A DNA stretch of 64,000 nucleotides from Candidatus Omnitrophota bacterium (GTDB lineage Bacteria; Omnitrophota; Gorgyraeia; JABMRG01), in the NCBI GenBank assembly GCA_030593065.1, contig JAUVHV010000001.1:81965-145964 (forward strand), in the 5' to 3' direction. The stretch's first letter is position 1, and each line of letters begins with the position of its first letter. The notes under the pieces are model-generated. The model made no database searches. It had not been told where the DNA came from and saw only the letters and a program-made list of their open reading frames with translations. Shown here piece after piece: positions 34,611 through 44,125 of this stretch. A program made the position numbers and the translations under genes.

Positions 34611-36272
34611 ATGTTATTATTACACAAACGGATAAAATTATTTCTTCTTGACCACTGGATAAAGATGGCTATAGGGAGCGCTGTGGTATTGTTGATAGGC
34701 GCGGCTATATACGGCTTAAGTACCTTAGAGTCATTTTACAGGCATATGACTCTGGCTACACTTCCTCTGCAGATCCTTATTGTAGCAGTCAATGCCATGA
34801 TATTTGTTTACATGTATATGACTGTTTTTAGGGGTGGTTTCGCGAAACTCGATAAAGGATTGGTAAAAGGGGAAATGATTGCTGTAAGCTTTAATGATGT
34901 TATAGGTATAGATGAGGCCAAGCAGGAATCATGGGAGGTTGTTGAGCTTATAAAAGATAGAAGAAAATTACAGCAGATAGGTGGGAAAGTAATAAAAGGC
35001 ATATTGATGATGGGCCCTCCAGGCTGCGGCAAGACATACCTGGCAAAGGCCATAGCAACAGAATCAGGTATACCTTTTATATCTATGTCTGCAAGTGAAT
35101 TTACAGAAATATTTGTCGGAGTTGGCGCGAGCAGAATGAGAAAACTCTTCAAAAAAGCACGGCGTTTAGCAGAAGCGCATGGCGGGTGTATAGTCTTTAT
35201 CGACGAGCTTGACGCGATTGGCAAGAAAAGGGGATATAGCTACTTAGGGCAGGGGCAGGAGACGAATGCTACACAGAATCAACTTCTTGTTGAGATGGAT
35301 GGTTTAAAGCAGAAAGAAGAGAATGTAATTGTTATTGGCGCGACTAACGCGCCGGAAGAGACGCTTGATGAAGCTATGCTGCGCCCGGGACGATTTGACA
35401 GGAAGGTTTATATAGACAAGCCTAACCTTGAAGGCAGGGAGAAGCTTTTTAAATTTTACCTGAGCAAGGTTAAACATGATCAATCTCTGGATATAGGGAG
35501 GCTGGCACGCAGGGCTGTGTATAAGACCCCTGCCGATATAATGAATATAGTAAAGGAATCAGCATTAATAGCAACTAGAAACAAAAAAGACAGAGTTGCG
35601 TTAAAAGAGATAAGTGAGGCCATGGATAGAGTAGACTGGGGTATAAAGCATCGAGGGTTCATGACTCAAAAAGAGAAAGAGATGACAGCTTACCATGAAG
35701 CGGGCCATGGTGTAATACTATATATGTTACACCCCGCGGATGATGTGTTCAAGATATCCATTATATCCCGCAAAGGGTATTTAGGGGTGGTAATGAAGCA
35801 TCCGAAGGAAGAGCTTCATAACAGAAACAAGGAAGCTTTTCTTGCGGATATCAAGACCTCATTGGCAGGCTATGTCGCGGAGAAGATAAAATATGGGACA
35901 ACTACTAATGGTGTAAGCAGCGATTTCAGGAATGTCATGTTTATAGCCCATACAATGGTCTGGCGCTTAGGCATGGGGCAGAGCGGCCTTGTTGGTGATT
36001 ATAGTATTTATGGTAATAATCCGAACAGTGATGCGCCTTCCGCGTCTCAGTTATCAGAGATAACAAAAGAGAAGCTTAATGCTGAAACACAGAGTATCAT
36101 GCAGGCCTGCCTCAAAGAAGTGGAGGAGCTGCTTAAGAAAGAATGGGATATTGTTGAAAAACTTGTAAAAGAACTACTTGATAAAGAAGAGCTTGAATTT
36201 GATGAGATAGAAGCTATTTTTGAGCAATTCCGCAAGAATGAACCAACTGTAAGCAGTGATGATAATAAATAA
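34611..36272 (+). CDS. FtsH-like membrane AAA+ zinc protease, short periplasmic loop
   Basis: A 553-aa membrane protease with two N-terminal spans (about residues 17-36 and 51-73) separated by only ~15 residues, instead of the ~70-residue periplasmic domain of ordinary FtsH. Walker A is GPPGCGKT (135-142), Walker B VFIDE (195-199), pore loop IFVGVG, arginine finger region RPGRFDR (258-264). The zinc site HEAGH (His362, His366) and the third ligand Asp438 (GVSSDF) are intact. It should extract and degrade membrane proteins. RBS AAGGAG. It lies between the transketolase halves and overlaps the lipoprotein gene. Confidence 0.88.
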   Translation: MLLLHKRIKLFLLDHWIKMAIGSAVVLLIGAAIYGLSTLESFYRHMTLATLPLQILIVAVNAMIFVYMYMTVFRGGFAKLDKGLVKGEMIAVSFNDVIGIDEAKQESWEVVELIKDRRKLQQIGGKVIKGILMMGPPGCGKTYLAKAIATESGIPFISMSASEFTEIFVGVGASRMRKLFKKARRLAEAHGGCIVFIDELDAIGKKRGYSYLGQGQETNATQNQLLVEMDGLKQKEENVIVIGATNAPEETLDEAMLRPGRFDRKVYIDKPNLEGREKLFKFYLSKVKHDQSLDIGRLARRAVYKTPADIMNIVKESALIATRNKKDRVALKEISEAMDRVDWGIKHRGFMTQKEKEMTAYHEAGHGVILYMLHPADDVFKISIISRKGYLGVVMKHPKEELHNRNKEAFLADIKTSLAGYVAEKIKYGTTTNGVSSDFRNVMFIAHTMVWRLGMGQSGLVGDYSIYGNNPNSDAPSASQLSEITKEKLNAETQSIMQACLKEVEELLKKEWDIVEKLVKELLDKEELEFDEIEAIFEQFRKNEPTVSSDDNK

Positions 36273-37110
36273 AGTAATCTTGTTGTCAGTTTTTTGTATC
36301 GCGTTAACCTCTTGTGCGCCTACATATCCAAAAGGGAATATAGTAGAAAGTGTACAAAAGCTCTGTGAAAAAGAGTACAATGCTAATGTCGAAGTAGTGA
36401 TAAAGGGTTCTACAATGGGGGTGCGCATCCCGCTGGAAGGGCTTTTTGATACAGAGACTCTTCAGATAAGGCCCGAAGCCTTTGACAAGATAACAGGGGT
36501 CATGCTTAGCGCGTCGCGAGTTGCTTTAAGCAGTGATAAGTCGATAGATTTTTATACAGTTATTACATATGATACAAAAGTGCCTGGCGCGGAAGTTGTT
36601 ATGACCCGCTATATCTATGACCTGCGCAGGTTTTTTTTGGGAGATATATCCAGGGGTGAATTCGCGAGACGCATGGTTTTTGATGTACGTTTTAATCCGC
36701 AGGCCATAATAGATACCTGGCTTGGTGATTTTACGTTAAAAGAGCAAAAATTACCGGAGTTTATGTGTGAGCAGATATCGCGTAGAATTACAGACGAGTT
36801 CAGAGAGAGCGAAGATTTAGCGGGAAAGTTTAAGGTTCTTTCTTGTGAGGGAAAGCTTGAGAATGGCGTATTAAAATTTATTGTTGATATAAGCAGGGAA
36901 GCCCTCCCTTTAAGTGAGCTTATTCACGGTAAGGCCTGGCATAAGGAAGTGTTGGAATTTTGCATGCAAAAAATATGTTATGTTACTAATATTTATAATT
37001 TTAAGGATTTTAATGAAGTAGAGGTTTTTAACAAATTTGATAACAAGGCATTAATAATATTAAAGAATGAGACTAACAAGTGGCGAAACAGGAGAATAAG
37101 AATTGATTAA
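36259..37110 (+). CDS. Putative lipoprotein of unknown function
   Basis: The 283-aa product begins with a lipoprotein signal (NKVILLSVFCIALTSC, lipobox Cys near residue 18) followed by a mature part I do not recognise; it has several cysteines (for example LCEKEYNA and CMQKICYV) and mixed alpha/beta character. ATG 36259 lies inside the end of the FtsH-like gene (an overlapping GTG at 36256 is possible), and its last bases overlap tktC, so it is firmly in the operon. It may be a membrane partner or substrate of the protease; this is inference. Confidence 0.7.
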   Translation: MIINKVILLSVFCIALTSCAPTYPKGNIVESVQKLCEKEYNANVEVVIKGSTMGVRIPLEGLFDTETLQIRPEAFDKITGVMLSASRVALSSDKSIDFYTVITYDTKVPGAEVVMTRYIYDLRRFFLGDISRGEFARRMVFDVRFNPQAIIDTWLGDFTLKEQKLPEFMCEQISRRITDEFRESEDLAGKFKVLSCEGKLENGVLKFIVDISREALPLSELIHGKAWHKEVLEFCMQKICYVTNIYNFKDFNEVEVFNKFDNKALIILKNETNKWRNRRIRID

Positions 37111-38065
37111 TGAAGATAGATCAACATGGAAGGCAACCAGAGATGGCTATGGAAAAGGACTTGTAAGCTTAGGCAGGGAAAATGAAAGAATAGTAGTCCT
37201 TAGCGCGGATCTTACAGAATCGACCCGCGCTAGCTGGTTTAGGGATGAATTTCCGGAAAGGTTTTTTTCTTTCGGCGTTGCAGAACAGGACATGATGAGT
37301 ACAGCTGCTGGTTTCGCGCTTTCCGGGAAAATACCTTTCTGCTGTAGTTTTGGAGTTTTTGCTTCAGGCCGGGCATGGGAACAGGTAAGGATCTCCGCGG
37401 CATATATGAATATTAATATAAATATTGGAGGCAGCCATGGCGGCATAACAGTTGGCCCGGACGGAGCTACGCATCAGGCGCTTGAAGAGATTGCCCTGAT
37501 GAGGCTTCTTCCACACATGAGTGTTGTAGTTCCGTGCGATTTAATAGAGGCAGAGAGGGCAACAATAGCATCAGCCGGTATCAAAGGGCCTGTCTACTTA
37601 CGGCTTGGCAGGGAGAAGCTCCCGTTAATAACAGATGGATATGAAGGGTTTGAGATAGGAAAGGCCCACATAATAAGAGAAGGTAATGACCTGACTATCA
37701 TAGCATGCGGTATAATGGTCTACCACGCGATAAAGGCATCGGATTCTCTTAAAGCAGAAGGTATTGGCGCGGGTGTAATAAATCTCCATACAGTAAAGCC
37801 CATTGATAAGGCAGCTATTTTAAAGGCGGCAATTAAAAGTGGCGCCATTGTTACTGCGGAGGAACATCTCATAGCTTGCGGCATGGGAAGCGCTGTTTCA
37901 GAAGTTCTTATACAGGAGGTACCGGTCCCCGTCGAAATGGTAGGGGTAAAAGATCGTTTTGGCGAATCAGGCTCTCCCTGGGATCTTATAGAGAAACTGA
38001 ACCTTATGCCGGAAGATATTGTAATCGCGGCTAAACGTGTATTAAAAAGAAAAAGAACAACCTGA
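37103..38065 (+). CDS. Transketolase, C-terminal subunit
   Basis: The 320-aa protein corresponds to the pyrimidine-binding and C-terminal domains of transketolase: FGVAEQDMMSTAAGFALSG (with the TPP-activating Glu), GGSHGGITVGPDGATHQALEEIALMR and GAIVTAEEH. It pairs with the TPP subunit at 33763-34578. TTG start at 37103 with AGGAG upstream, overlapping the lipoprotein gene by eight bases. Confidence 0.92.
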   Translation: MINEDRSTWKATRDGYGKGLVSLGRENERIVVLSADLTESTRASWFRDEFPERFFSFGVAEQDMMSTAAGFALSGKIPFCCSFGVFASGRAWEQVRISAAYMNININIGGSHGGITVGPDGATHQALEEIALMRLLPHMSVVVPCDLIEAERATIASAGIKGPVYLRLGREKLPLITDGYEGFEIGKAHIIREGNDLTIIACGIMVYHAIKASDSLKAEGIGAGVINLHTVKPIDKAAILKAAIKSGAIVTAEEHLIACGMGSAVSEVLIQEVPVPVEMVGVKDRFGESGSPWDLIEKLNLMPEDIVIAAKRVLKRKRTT

Positions 38066-38076
38066 CCGCATAAAAT

Positions 38077-38934
38077 ATGAAATCGATTACTTTAGACGCG
38101 CCAGCAAAGATCAATCTTTATCTTGATGTTATTAACAGGCGCGGGGACTCCTATCATAATATTGTAACCATATTTCAGAAATTGAAACTTTGTGACAGAA
38201 TAGAGGTAAGCATTGCAAAGAAGGGCATATCCCTTCATTCTGATTGCCTTGCTTTGCCTAAAGGTAGATCAAACCTTGCGTACAAGGCAGCCAGCCTTAT
38301 GAAGAATGAATTTCGAATAAAAGATGGCGTGAATATCTCTATTAAGAAAAAAATCCCTATTGCCGCTGGCCTTGGGGGAGGCAGCTCAGACGCTGCTTCA
38401 GTTATTACGGCAATTGTTAAGCTTTTTAGCCTTCATTTAAACCTTTCGCAACTTATAAAGCTTGCAAAAACAATAGGCGCGGATGTGCCGTTTTTCATAT
38501 CAGAATATAATTGCGCGATTGGAAGAGGTATAGGCAACCGGCTTAAAGAGTTAAATACCACTTCACCCTGCCATATTTTAGTCCTTGTTCCGCGCATGCG
38601 TATTTATACTAAAACAGTATATAGAAAGTTGACTTTACGCTTGACAAAACCTACTATGGATGTTAACCTGTTAGCCCACATTTTATCGTACAAAGATGGG
38701 TTAACCAGAGCAGCCAACTCTCTTTATAATAGATTAGAAGATGTAGTATTGCCTATTTACCCGATTGTCAGTGAAGGCAAGAAAATCTTGTCTTTATATG
38801 CGGAAGGGGTGCTTCTTTCAGGTAGCGGCCCCGCGATTTTTGGCCTTTTTAGAAAAAGAAAGGAGGCGGTAAAGGCAAGTAAGGATATAAGATGCGACAA
38901 AAGATGGCAGCTCTTTTTAACTGAAACAGCATAA
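38077..38934 (+). CDS. ispE: 4-diphosphocytidyl-2-C-methyl-D-erythritol kinase
   Basis: A GHMP kinase of the MEP isoprenoid pathway. The 285-aa protein shows APAKINLYLDVINRRGDSYHNIVTI-type start (in pieces APAKINLYL and DSYHN), the ATP loop IAAGLGGGSSDAASV, DVPFFI and the late GSGPAIFGLF. It opens the ispE-spoVG-glmU-prs-rplY-pth order known from Bacillus, here 12 bases after tktC. Confidence 0.93.
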   Translation: MKSITLDAPAKINLYLDVINRRGDSYHNIVTIFQKLKLCDRIEVSIAKKGISLHSDCLALPKGRSNLAYKAASLMKNEFRIKDGVNISIKKKIPIAAGLGGGSSDAASVITAIVKLFSLHLNLSQLIKLAKTIGADVPFFISEYNCAIGRGIGNRLKELNTTSPCHILVLVPRMRIYTKTVYRKLTLRLTKPTMDVNLLAHILSYKDGLTRAANSLYNRLEDVVLPIYPIVSEGKKILSLYAEGVLLSGSGPAIFGLFRKRKEAVKASKDIRCDKRWQLFLTETA

Positions 38935-38949
38935 AAAGTTAGGAACAGG

Positions 38950-38982
38950 AAAATCACTTCGCGATAACTGCTAAGTGATTTT
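38950..38982. repeat. Hairpin between ispE and spoVG
   Basis: AAAATCACTT (38950-38959) is the reverse complement of AAGTGATTTT (38973-38982). There is no downstream T tract, so it may be a weak terminator or mRNA stability element rather than a full terminator. Confidence 0.55.
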
Positions 38983-39039
38983 CAGTGGATAGGAAAGCAT
39001 TTTATACTTTTCTGACCATAAAAAAGGAGTGGGTAAGAG

Positions 39040-39495
39040 ATGGAGATTACAGAAGTCAGAATATTCGCGAAAGAATCGGATGATAAAAAATTAAAGGCAT
39101 TTGCTACTATTACACTCGATGACTGTTTTGTGGTCAGAAATATAAAGATAATCGAAGGCACCAAGGGGCTTTTTGTAGCCATGCCCTCACGTAAGATCAA
39201 AGAGGCGTGCCCTAAGTGTGGTTTTAAAAACCCGGCACGCAGTAAATATTGCAACCAGTGCGCAGCTACTATGCCTCCGCCAGCCCCGCACGTAGAGAAC
39301 GATAATAAAAACCAGCGGCAGTCAGAGCATAGAGATATTGCTCATCCGATTACAGCAGAGTGCAGAGAGAAGATACAGAAGAAGGTCCTGGATGCATACA
39401 AGATGGAAAAGCCGGGTGTGCCATCAACTTCACTTTCAGAACAACTTATTCCAGGAGCAGAACCTCTTGGCGGGGGCGATGTAGACCTGGGTTGA
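39040..39495 (+). CDS. spoVG: SpoVG with inserted zinc ribbon
   Basis: A 151-aa protein. Residues 1-52 match SpoVG (MEITEVRIFAK, TITLDDCFVVRNIKII, GLFVAMPSRK) and 97-122 its C-terminal part (HRDIAHPITAECREKIQKKV). Between them, where normal SpoVG has five or so residues, is a ~45-residue insert with two CxxC motifs (ACPKC at Cys57/60, CNQC at Cys71/74), a zinc ribbon. SpoVG binds RNA/DNA as a dimer, and the ribbon would add a second nucleic-acid or protein contact. It is embedded in the conserved order ispE-spoVG-glmU-prs. AAAGGAG precedes the ATG by several bases. Confidence 0.88.
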   Translation: MEITEVRIFAKESDDKKLKAFATITLDDCFVVRNIKIIEGTKGLFVAMPSRKIKEACPKCGFKNPARSKYCNQCAATMPPPAPHVENDNKNQRQSEHRDIAHPITAECREKIQKKVLDAYKMEKPGVPSTSLSEQLIPGAEPLGGGDVDLG

Positions 39496-39555
39496 TCCGC
39501 CCATATTATAAAGATTGGTTTTAGGTTTGTTGCAATAGCCATAAACTGATGTAAA

Positions 39556-39629
39556 TGGCGGATAGTGTAATGGTAGCACAACGGCTTTTGGAGCCGTTTG
39601 TGGTGGTTCGAGCCCACCTCCGCCAGCCA
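39556..39629 (+). tRNA. tRNA-Gln (TTG)
   Basis: A 74-nt cloverleaf: acceptor TGGCGGA/TCCGCCA, discriminator G, encoded CCA, anticodon arm ACGGC-TTTTGGA-GCCGT giving TTG. It lies 60 bases after spoVG and is followed by a GC-rich hairpin cluster and clpX. Confidence 0.95.
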
Positions 39630-39731
39630 CCGTACCACTTACTTTGGCCACTCGCAGTGCTCGCGGCACGTCTCCCTAAAGGGACTTCCTTTGGTCGCCC
39701 GGACATTTCGTCCTCGGTTGCCCGGGTACGG
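39630..39731. repeat. GC-rich nested palindrome cluster between tRNA-Gln and clpX
   Basis: An outer 7-bp dyad CCGTACC (39630-39636)/GGTACGG (39725-39731) encloses smaller hairpins: GTGC/GCAC (39657-39669), TCCCT/AGGGA (39673-39684), GCCCGG/CCCGGG (39697-39702/39721-39726) and GGAC/GTCC (39701-39713). The segment is richer in G+C than its surroundings. A REP-like element or a structured clpX leader are the options. Confidence 0.6.
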
Positions 39732-39756
39732 CGCACAGCATTTAAGGGAATATATT

Positions 39757-41013
39757 ATGAGTAAATGTTCATTTTGCGGTAGAAATAAGTCTGGGGTAAA
39801 AAAACTTTTTAGCGGCCCGGGTGTTTTTATATGTGATAATTGTGTACACCTATGTAATCAGATTCTTTTAAGAAAAGAGCGTAAAGACGCAAAGCCGGGT
39901 CTGCCTTTTTCCGTAATGAAAGAATTACCCAAGCCCATTGCCATAAAGAAAGATTTAGATAAATATATTATAGGCCAGGAGAGAGCAAAGAAACAGCTTT
40001 CCGTAGCTGTCTATAACCACTATAAAAGGCTTATAAGCCCGTCTATTGCCTCAGGAACTGATTCTGAAGTAGAGCTTGAAAAGTCGAATGTTTTACTTAT
40101 TGGCCCTACAGGAAGCGGTAAGACTCTTCTCGCGCAGACTCTGGCTAAGATACTGAATGTACCTTTTGCTATATGCGACGCTACGCCTTTAACAGAAGCC
40201 GGTTATGTAGGTGAAGACGTGGAAAATGTGCTGCTCAGGCTATTACAGAATTGTGATTATGACGCAAATCGCGCGCAATGCGGTATTATATATATTGATG
40301 AGATAGATAAGATAGGGAAAACCCATGACAACGTATCTATTACGAGGGATGTTTCAGGTGAAGGCGTTCAGCAAGCGCTTCTTAAGATAATAGAAGGCAC
40401 AGAAGCAAATGTTCCCCCTCAAGGCGGCAGAAAGCACCCGCAGCAGGAGTATATCAAGCTTAATACAAAGAATATTTTGTTTATATGTGGCGGCACGTTC
40501 AGCACCCTTGATAAGATTATAGAAAAAAGAATAGGTAAAGCGGAGATAGGCTTTAAGGCAGGCAGCTCTGCAAAGAAAACAGAAAATATTCCCGGGAATA
40601 TTCTTGAACAGGTCGAGACAGAGGATCTGCTAAAATTCGGCATGATACCTGAATTTATCGGCAGGCTCTCTATTGTCGCTACGCTCAACCTTTTAAGCGA
40701 AGCAGATCTTATGGATGTGCTTACAAAGCCGAGAAATGCTCTTGTAAAACAGTATATGAAATGTTTTGATATGGAAGGCGTTAAGCTTACATTCGCGGAA
40801 GCCGCGTTAAGAAAGGTCGCGAACAAAGCTATCAGGAAAAAGACAGGCGCAAGAGCGCTACGCTTTATACTGGAAGAGGCAATGCTTGAGATTATGTATG
40901 AGCTTCCTTCAGAGGCTGGTGTGAAAGAATGTGTAATCACAGAAGAGGTTATTTCAAACGGGAAGAGGCCGCAGATAATAAAAAAGGTTGTGCAAGATAA
41001 AAAAGTAGCATGA
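39757..41013 (+). CDS. clpX: ClpX ATPase subunit (clpP not adjacent)
   Basis: Unfoldase of the ClpXP protease. The 418-aa protein starts with the C4 zinc domain (CSFC and CDNC: Cys4, Cys7, Cys26, Cys29), then Walker [22 protein letters not shown], Walker [11 protein letters not shown] and C-terminal sensor regions with [23 protein letters not shown] start at ATG 39757, in register with the zinc domain; upstream in-frame codons run through the palindromic leader. clpP, commonly next door, is absent here. Overlaps glmU by four bases. Confidence 0.95.
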   Translation: MSKCSFCGRNKSGVKKLFSGPGVFICDNCVHLCNQILLRKERKDAKPGLPFSVMKELPKPIAIKKDLDKYIIGQERAKKQLSVAVYNHYKRLISPSIASGTDSEVELEKSNVLLIGPTGSGKTLLAQTLAKILNVPFAICDATPLTEAGYVGEDVENVLLRLLQNCDYDANRAQCGIIYIDEIDKIGKTHDNVSITRDVSGEGVQQALLKIIEGTEANVPPQGGRKHPQQEYIKLNTKNILFICGGTFSTLDKIIEKRIGKAEIGFKAGSSAKKTENIPGNILEQVETEDLLKFGMIPEFIGRLSIVATLNLLSEADLMDVLTKPRNALVKQYMKCFDMEGVKLTFAEAALRKVANKAIRKKTGARALRFILEEAMLEIMYELPSEAGVKECVITEEVISNGKRPQIIKKVVQDKKVA

Positions 41014-42305
41014 AAAAATGCGCGGCTATAATACTCGCGGCAGGTAAAGGTGTCCGCATGAAATCCCGGTTGCCGAAAGCATTGTGCAGGTTATCAGGAA
41101 AGCCTATGATAGAATTTCTGATAAATTCCGCGCGCAAAAGCAATATCAATGATATACTGGTTGTTGGTGGTTATGGAATCGGCCTTTTAAAGCGGGGCCT
41201 GGTTGATCACGCACTTAAGATAATAAAACAGAAGAGGTTGTTGGGTTCAGCTGACGCGGTAAAACAGGCAGCAGCGCATTTTAAGAATTTTAATGGTGTG
41301 CTCTTAGTTCTGTATGCTGATACTCCGCTCATTACGCCTACTACCATAAAGGCCATGCTTAAAAAACATGCAAAATCAAACTCGGATGTTACATTACTTT
41401 CCACAGAAGTACCGGATCCAAAAGAGTATGGCAGGATAAGGCGTGATGGAAAGGGAAATATCTGCCAAATCATAGAGCATGCTGATATTGCTGATATAAA
41501 AACCAAAAACAAGGCACTTAGAACCGAGGTCAACGTCGGCGCGTACTGTTTTGACGTGAAAAAACTTTTTAAAGGAATAAAGTGTATAAAGAAAAACAAG
41601 AGAAAAGGTGAATACTATCTTACGGATATCATAGCTTACTTTTATAAAAAAGGCTACAGGATTAACTCTCATATTACCAAAGACACGGACGAAGCGCTCG
41701 GTGTAAACAGGAGGCAGCATCTCCAGGCTGCGGAAGCAGTATTACGTAAACGAACCATGCGGAGGCTCCTTGATCAGGGTATAATTATAAAGGATCCCGC
41801 GAGCGCGTATATCGAAGAAGGCGTAAAGATAGGCAAGGATACGATTATCTATCCTTTTGTTGTTATAGAATCCGGCGCTGTTATAGGTTCACGTTGTAAA
41901 ATAGGGCCGTTCGCACATTTAAGGTGTGGTACTGTTTTAAAGAAAGGTTCCTCAGTTGGAAATTATGTAGAGATCGTCAGGTCTACGATAGGGGAAGGCT
42001 CAAGGGCTAAGCACCACAGTTATATAGGTGATACAGATATTGGTAAGGATGTAAATATCGGAGCAGGAACAATTACAGCAAATTACGATGGAAAGAATAA
42101 GAACAGGACTGTTATCAGAGACCAGGCTTTTATTGGAAGCGGAACAACTATTGTAGCGCCTGTAAAGATAGGAAAAGGGGCGATAACCGGTGCCGGCAGC
42201 GTTGTAGTAAAGGGTAAGGACGTTCTTCCCGGCAGTGTAGTGGTAGGAGTTCCCGCAAGGCCCTTATCTGTGAAGAGTAAGCTGAAAACAAAGAGAAAAA
42301 AATAG
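41010..42305 (+). CDS. glmU: Bifunctional UDP-GlcNAc pyrophosphorylase / GlcN-1-P acetyltransferase
   Basis: Makes UDP-GlcNAc for peptidoglycan and lipid A. The 431-aa protein has the pyrophosphorylase start [28 protein letters not shown], and a C-terminal left-handed beta helix (about residues 260-420) ending with the acetyltransferase site [15 protein letters not shown]. Slightly shorter than E. coli GlmU (456 aa) at the C-terminus. Starts within the clpX stop. Confidence 0.93.
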   Translation: MKKCAAIILAAGKGVRMKSRLPKALCRLSGKPMIEFLINSARKSNINDILVVGGYGIGLLKRGLVDHALKIIKQKRLLGSADAVKQAAAHFKNFNGVLLVLYADTPLITPTTIKAMLKKHAKSNSDVTLLSTEVPDPKEYGRIRRDGKGNICQIIEHADIADIKTKNKALRTEVNVGAYCFDVKKLFKGIKCIKKNKRKGEYYLTDIIAYFYKKGYRINSHITKDTDEALGVNRRQHLQAAEAVLRKRTMRRLLDQGIIIKDPASAYIEEGVKIGKDTIIYPFVVIESGAVIGSRCKIGPFAHLRCGTVLKKGSSVGNYVEIVRSTIGEGSRAKHHSYIGDTDIGKDVNIGAGTITANYDGKNKNRTVIRDQAFIGSGTTIVAPVKIGKGAITGAGSVVVKGKDVLPGSVVVGVPARPLSVKSKLKTKRKK

Positions 42306-42332
42306 AGCCGGTAATTTATAAGGAGTAAAGAG

Positions 42333-43343
42333 ATGACAAAAACAGACGGCATTATTGTATTTTCAGGTACTACACACGAAAAACTTGCCGTGGATATCTG
42401 CAAGTGCCTAAAGATAAAACTTGGTAATGCGTTGGTCTCAGAATTTAGCGAAGGTGAAATCAAGGTACAGATTCGCGAAAATGTAAGAGGGAAGGATATC
42501 TTTGTAGTGCAGCCAACAGCTCCTCCAGTAAACAAGAGCGCGATGGAACTGTTGATTATGATAGATGCCCTGAAACGCGCGTCGGCGCGCAGGATTACAG
42601 CGGTAATACCCTATTATGGTTACGCAAGGCAGGACAGGAAAGATCAGCCAAGAGTGCCTATTACCGCGAAATTGATGGCTAATCTTATTACTACAGCAGG
42701 CGCTAACAGGGTATTGACCATAGATCTTCATGCCGGACAGATTCAGGGCTTTTTTGATATAAACCTGGATCATCTCTTTGCCGTTAATGTCTTTGTTGAA
42801 TATTTTAAACAAAAGGCCCTCAAAAATTTAGTGGCTGTTTCACCGGATGTTGGAGGCATAAAAATGGCGCGCGCATATGCAAAGAGAATGCACGCGGGCC
42901 TTGCGATTGTTGATAAGAGGAGGCGTAACGATATAGATGCTGAAGTTATGCATATACTCGGTGATGTAAAGGATAAAACAGTAGTTATAGTAGATGATAT
43001 AGCCGCGACAGCAGGTTCTCTCCAGGAAGCGGTTATCGCGCTTAAGAAAAAAGGCGCAAAGCAGATATACGCGGCAATAACACACCCGTTGCTTTGCGGC
43101 CCGGCAAAAGAACGGTTAAAAAGAATAGGATTGAAAGAGCTGGTAGTTACGGATACGATACCCCTGCCAAAAGAGAAGCTTTTCCCCGGTATAAAAGTTT
43201 TATCAGTAGCACCTTTATTGGCAGATGCCATATACAGGATTCACAATGAGCAGTCGATAAGTATATTGTTTAAAAGCCCCACAAATAAAAAAAAGCATAA
43301 GGCAAGCGTTTCAGATAATGACGAATATTTTAAGCTAGGATAA
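42333..43343 (+). CDS. prs: Ribose-phosphate pyrophosphokinase
   Basis: Produces PRPP from ribose 5-phosphate and ATP, feeding purine, pyrimidine, NAD and histidine synthesis encoded elsewhere in this window. The 336-aa protein shows FSEGEIKVQIRENVRGKD, PYYGYARQDRKD, DLHAGQIQGFFDI, SPDVGGIKMARAYA and the PRPP loop VVIVDDIAATAGSL. The C-terminus has about 20 extra basic residues. AAGGAG precedes the ATG. Confidence 0.96.
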   Translation: MTKTDGIIVFSGTTHEKLAVDICKCLKIKLGNALVSEFSEGEIKVQIRENVRGKDIFVVQPTAPPVNKSAMELLIMIDALKRASARRITAVIPYYGYARQDRKDQPRVPITAKLMANLITTAGANRVLTIDLHAGQIQGFFDINLDHLFAVNVFVEYFKQKALKNLVAVSPDVGGIKMARAYAKRMHAGLAIVDKRRRNDIDAEVMHILGDVKDKTVVIVDDIAATAGSLQEAVIALKKKGAKQIYAAITHPLLCGPAKERLKRIGLKELVVTDTIPLPKEKLFPGIKVLSVAPLLADAIYRIHNEQSISILFKSPTNKKKHKASVSDNDEYFKLG

Positions 43344-43357
43344 AGGAGTAACATTGA

Positions 43358-44083
43358 ATGGAAAAAGTTATATTGAAAGCTGAGATACGTGAAGAGTTTG
43401 GGAAAGAGGCAGGCAGCAGGATGAGAAGAGCAGGCATAGTGCCGGCAGTTGTCTATAAAAAGGCGAGCAAAGCACTTTCGCTTAAAGTAGACGCAAGAGA
43501 GCTTTTTCATGTTCTCCATACATCCGCCGGTGCAAATGTAATTATAGCCTTAAGTATTAGCCATAAAGATAAAGGCCAGGCAAATAAGAAGGATAAGACG
43601 GTTATTATAAAAGAGATACAGTATGAGCCAATAAAGGGAGATGTCCTTCACCTGGATTTTCATGAGATCTCTCTTACTGATAAGATCAATGTAAATATAG
43701 CTATCGAAACTAAGGGTGAACCTGAAGGGGTAAAGGCAGATGGCGGCATCCTTGATCACCCGACCAAAGAACTTAATGTAGAGTGCCTTCCTACAGAGAT
43801 ACCGGAAAGAATAGATGTTCACGTTGAAACACTTAAGATAGGGGATACTATCAGAGTTAAGGATCTAAGCGTTCCGGCTGGCATAACAGTATTGAATGAT
43901 CCAGAACAGACTGTCTGTTCAGTTGTTCCTCCTAAGGTAGAAGAGGAGGTTACGGAAGAAGAGGTAGCGGCAGAAGCGGCAGCTGAACCAGAAGTTATAA
44001 GAGAGAAGAAACCTGAAGAGGGCGCGGAAGAAACACCGGGGAAGCCATCGGATACGCCTGAGAAAGAAGAGAAGAAACAATAA
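43358..44083 (+). CDS. rplY: 50S ribosomal protein bL25 (Ctc/TL5 form)
   Basis: Binds 5S rRNA. The 241-aa protein has the L25 N-terminal domain (REEFGKEAGSRMRRAGIVPAVVYKKA) and the beta-rich Ctc domain (HLDFHEISLTDKINVNIAIE, SVPAGITVLNDPEQTVCSVV), followed by a ~50-residue Glu-rich tail from about residue 192. The tail is a common but variable addition. Operon position prs-rplY-pth as in Bacillus. Confidence 0.93.
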   Translation: MEKVILKAEIREEFGKEAGSRMRRAGIVPAVVYKKASKALSLKVDARELFHVLHTSAGANVIIALSISHKDKGQANKKDKTVIIKEIQYEPIKGDVLHLDFHEISLTDKINVNIAIETKGEPEGVKADGGILDHPTKELNVECLPTEIPERIDVHVETLKIGDTIRVKDLSVPAGITVLNDPEQTVCSVVPPKVEEEVTEEEVAAEAAAEPEVIREKKPEEGAEETPGKPSDTPEKEEKKQ

Positions 44084-44125
44084 CAGGAGTTATATTAACA
44101 GCGCTTATTGTGACAAGGTGAGCAG

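Noticed and set aside
39757..41013. ClpXP operon
   Set aside because: Only clpX is present; no clpP or tig on either side.
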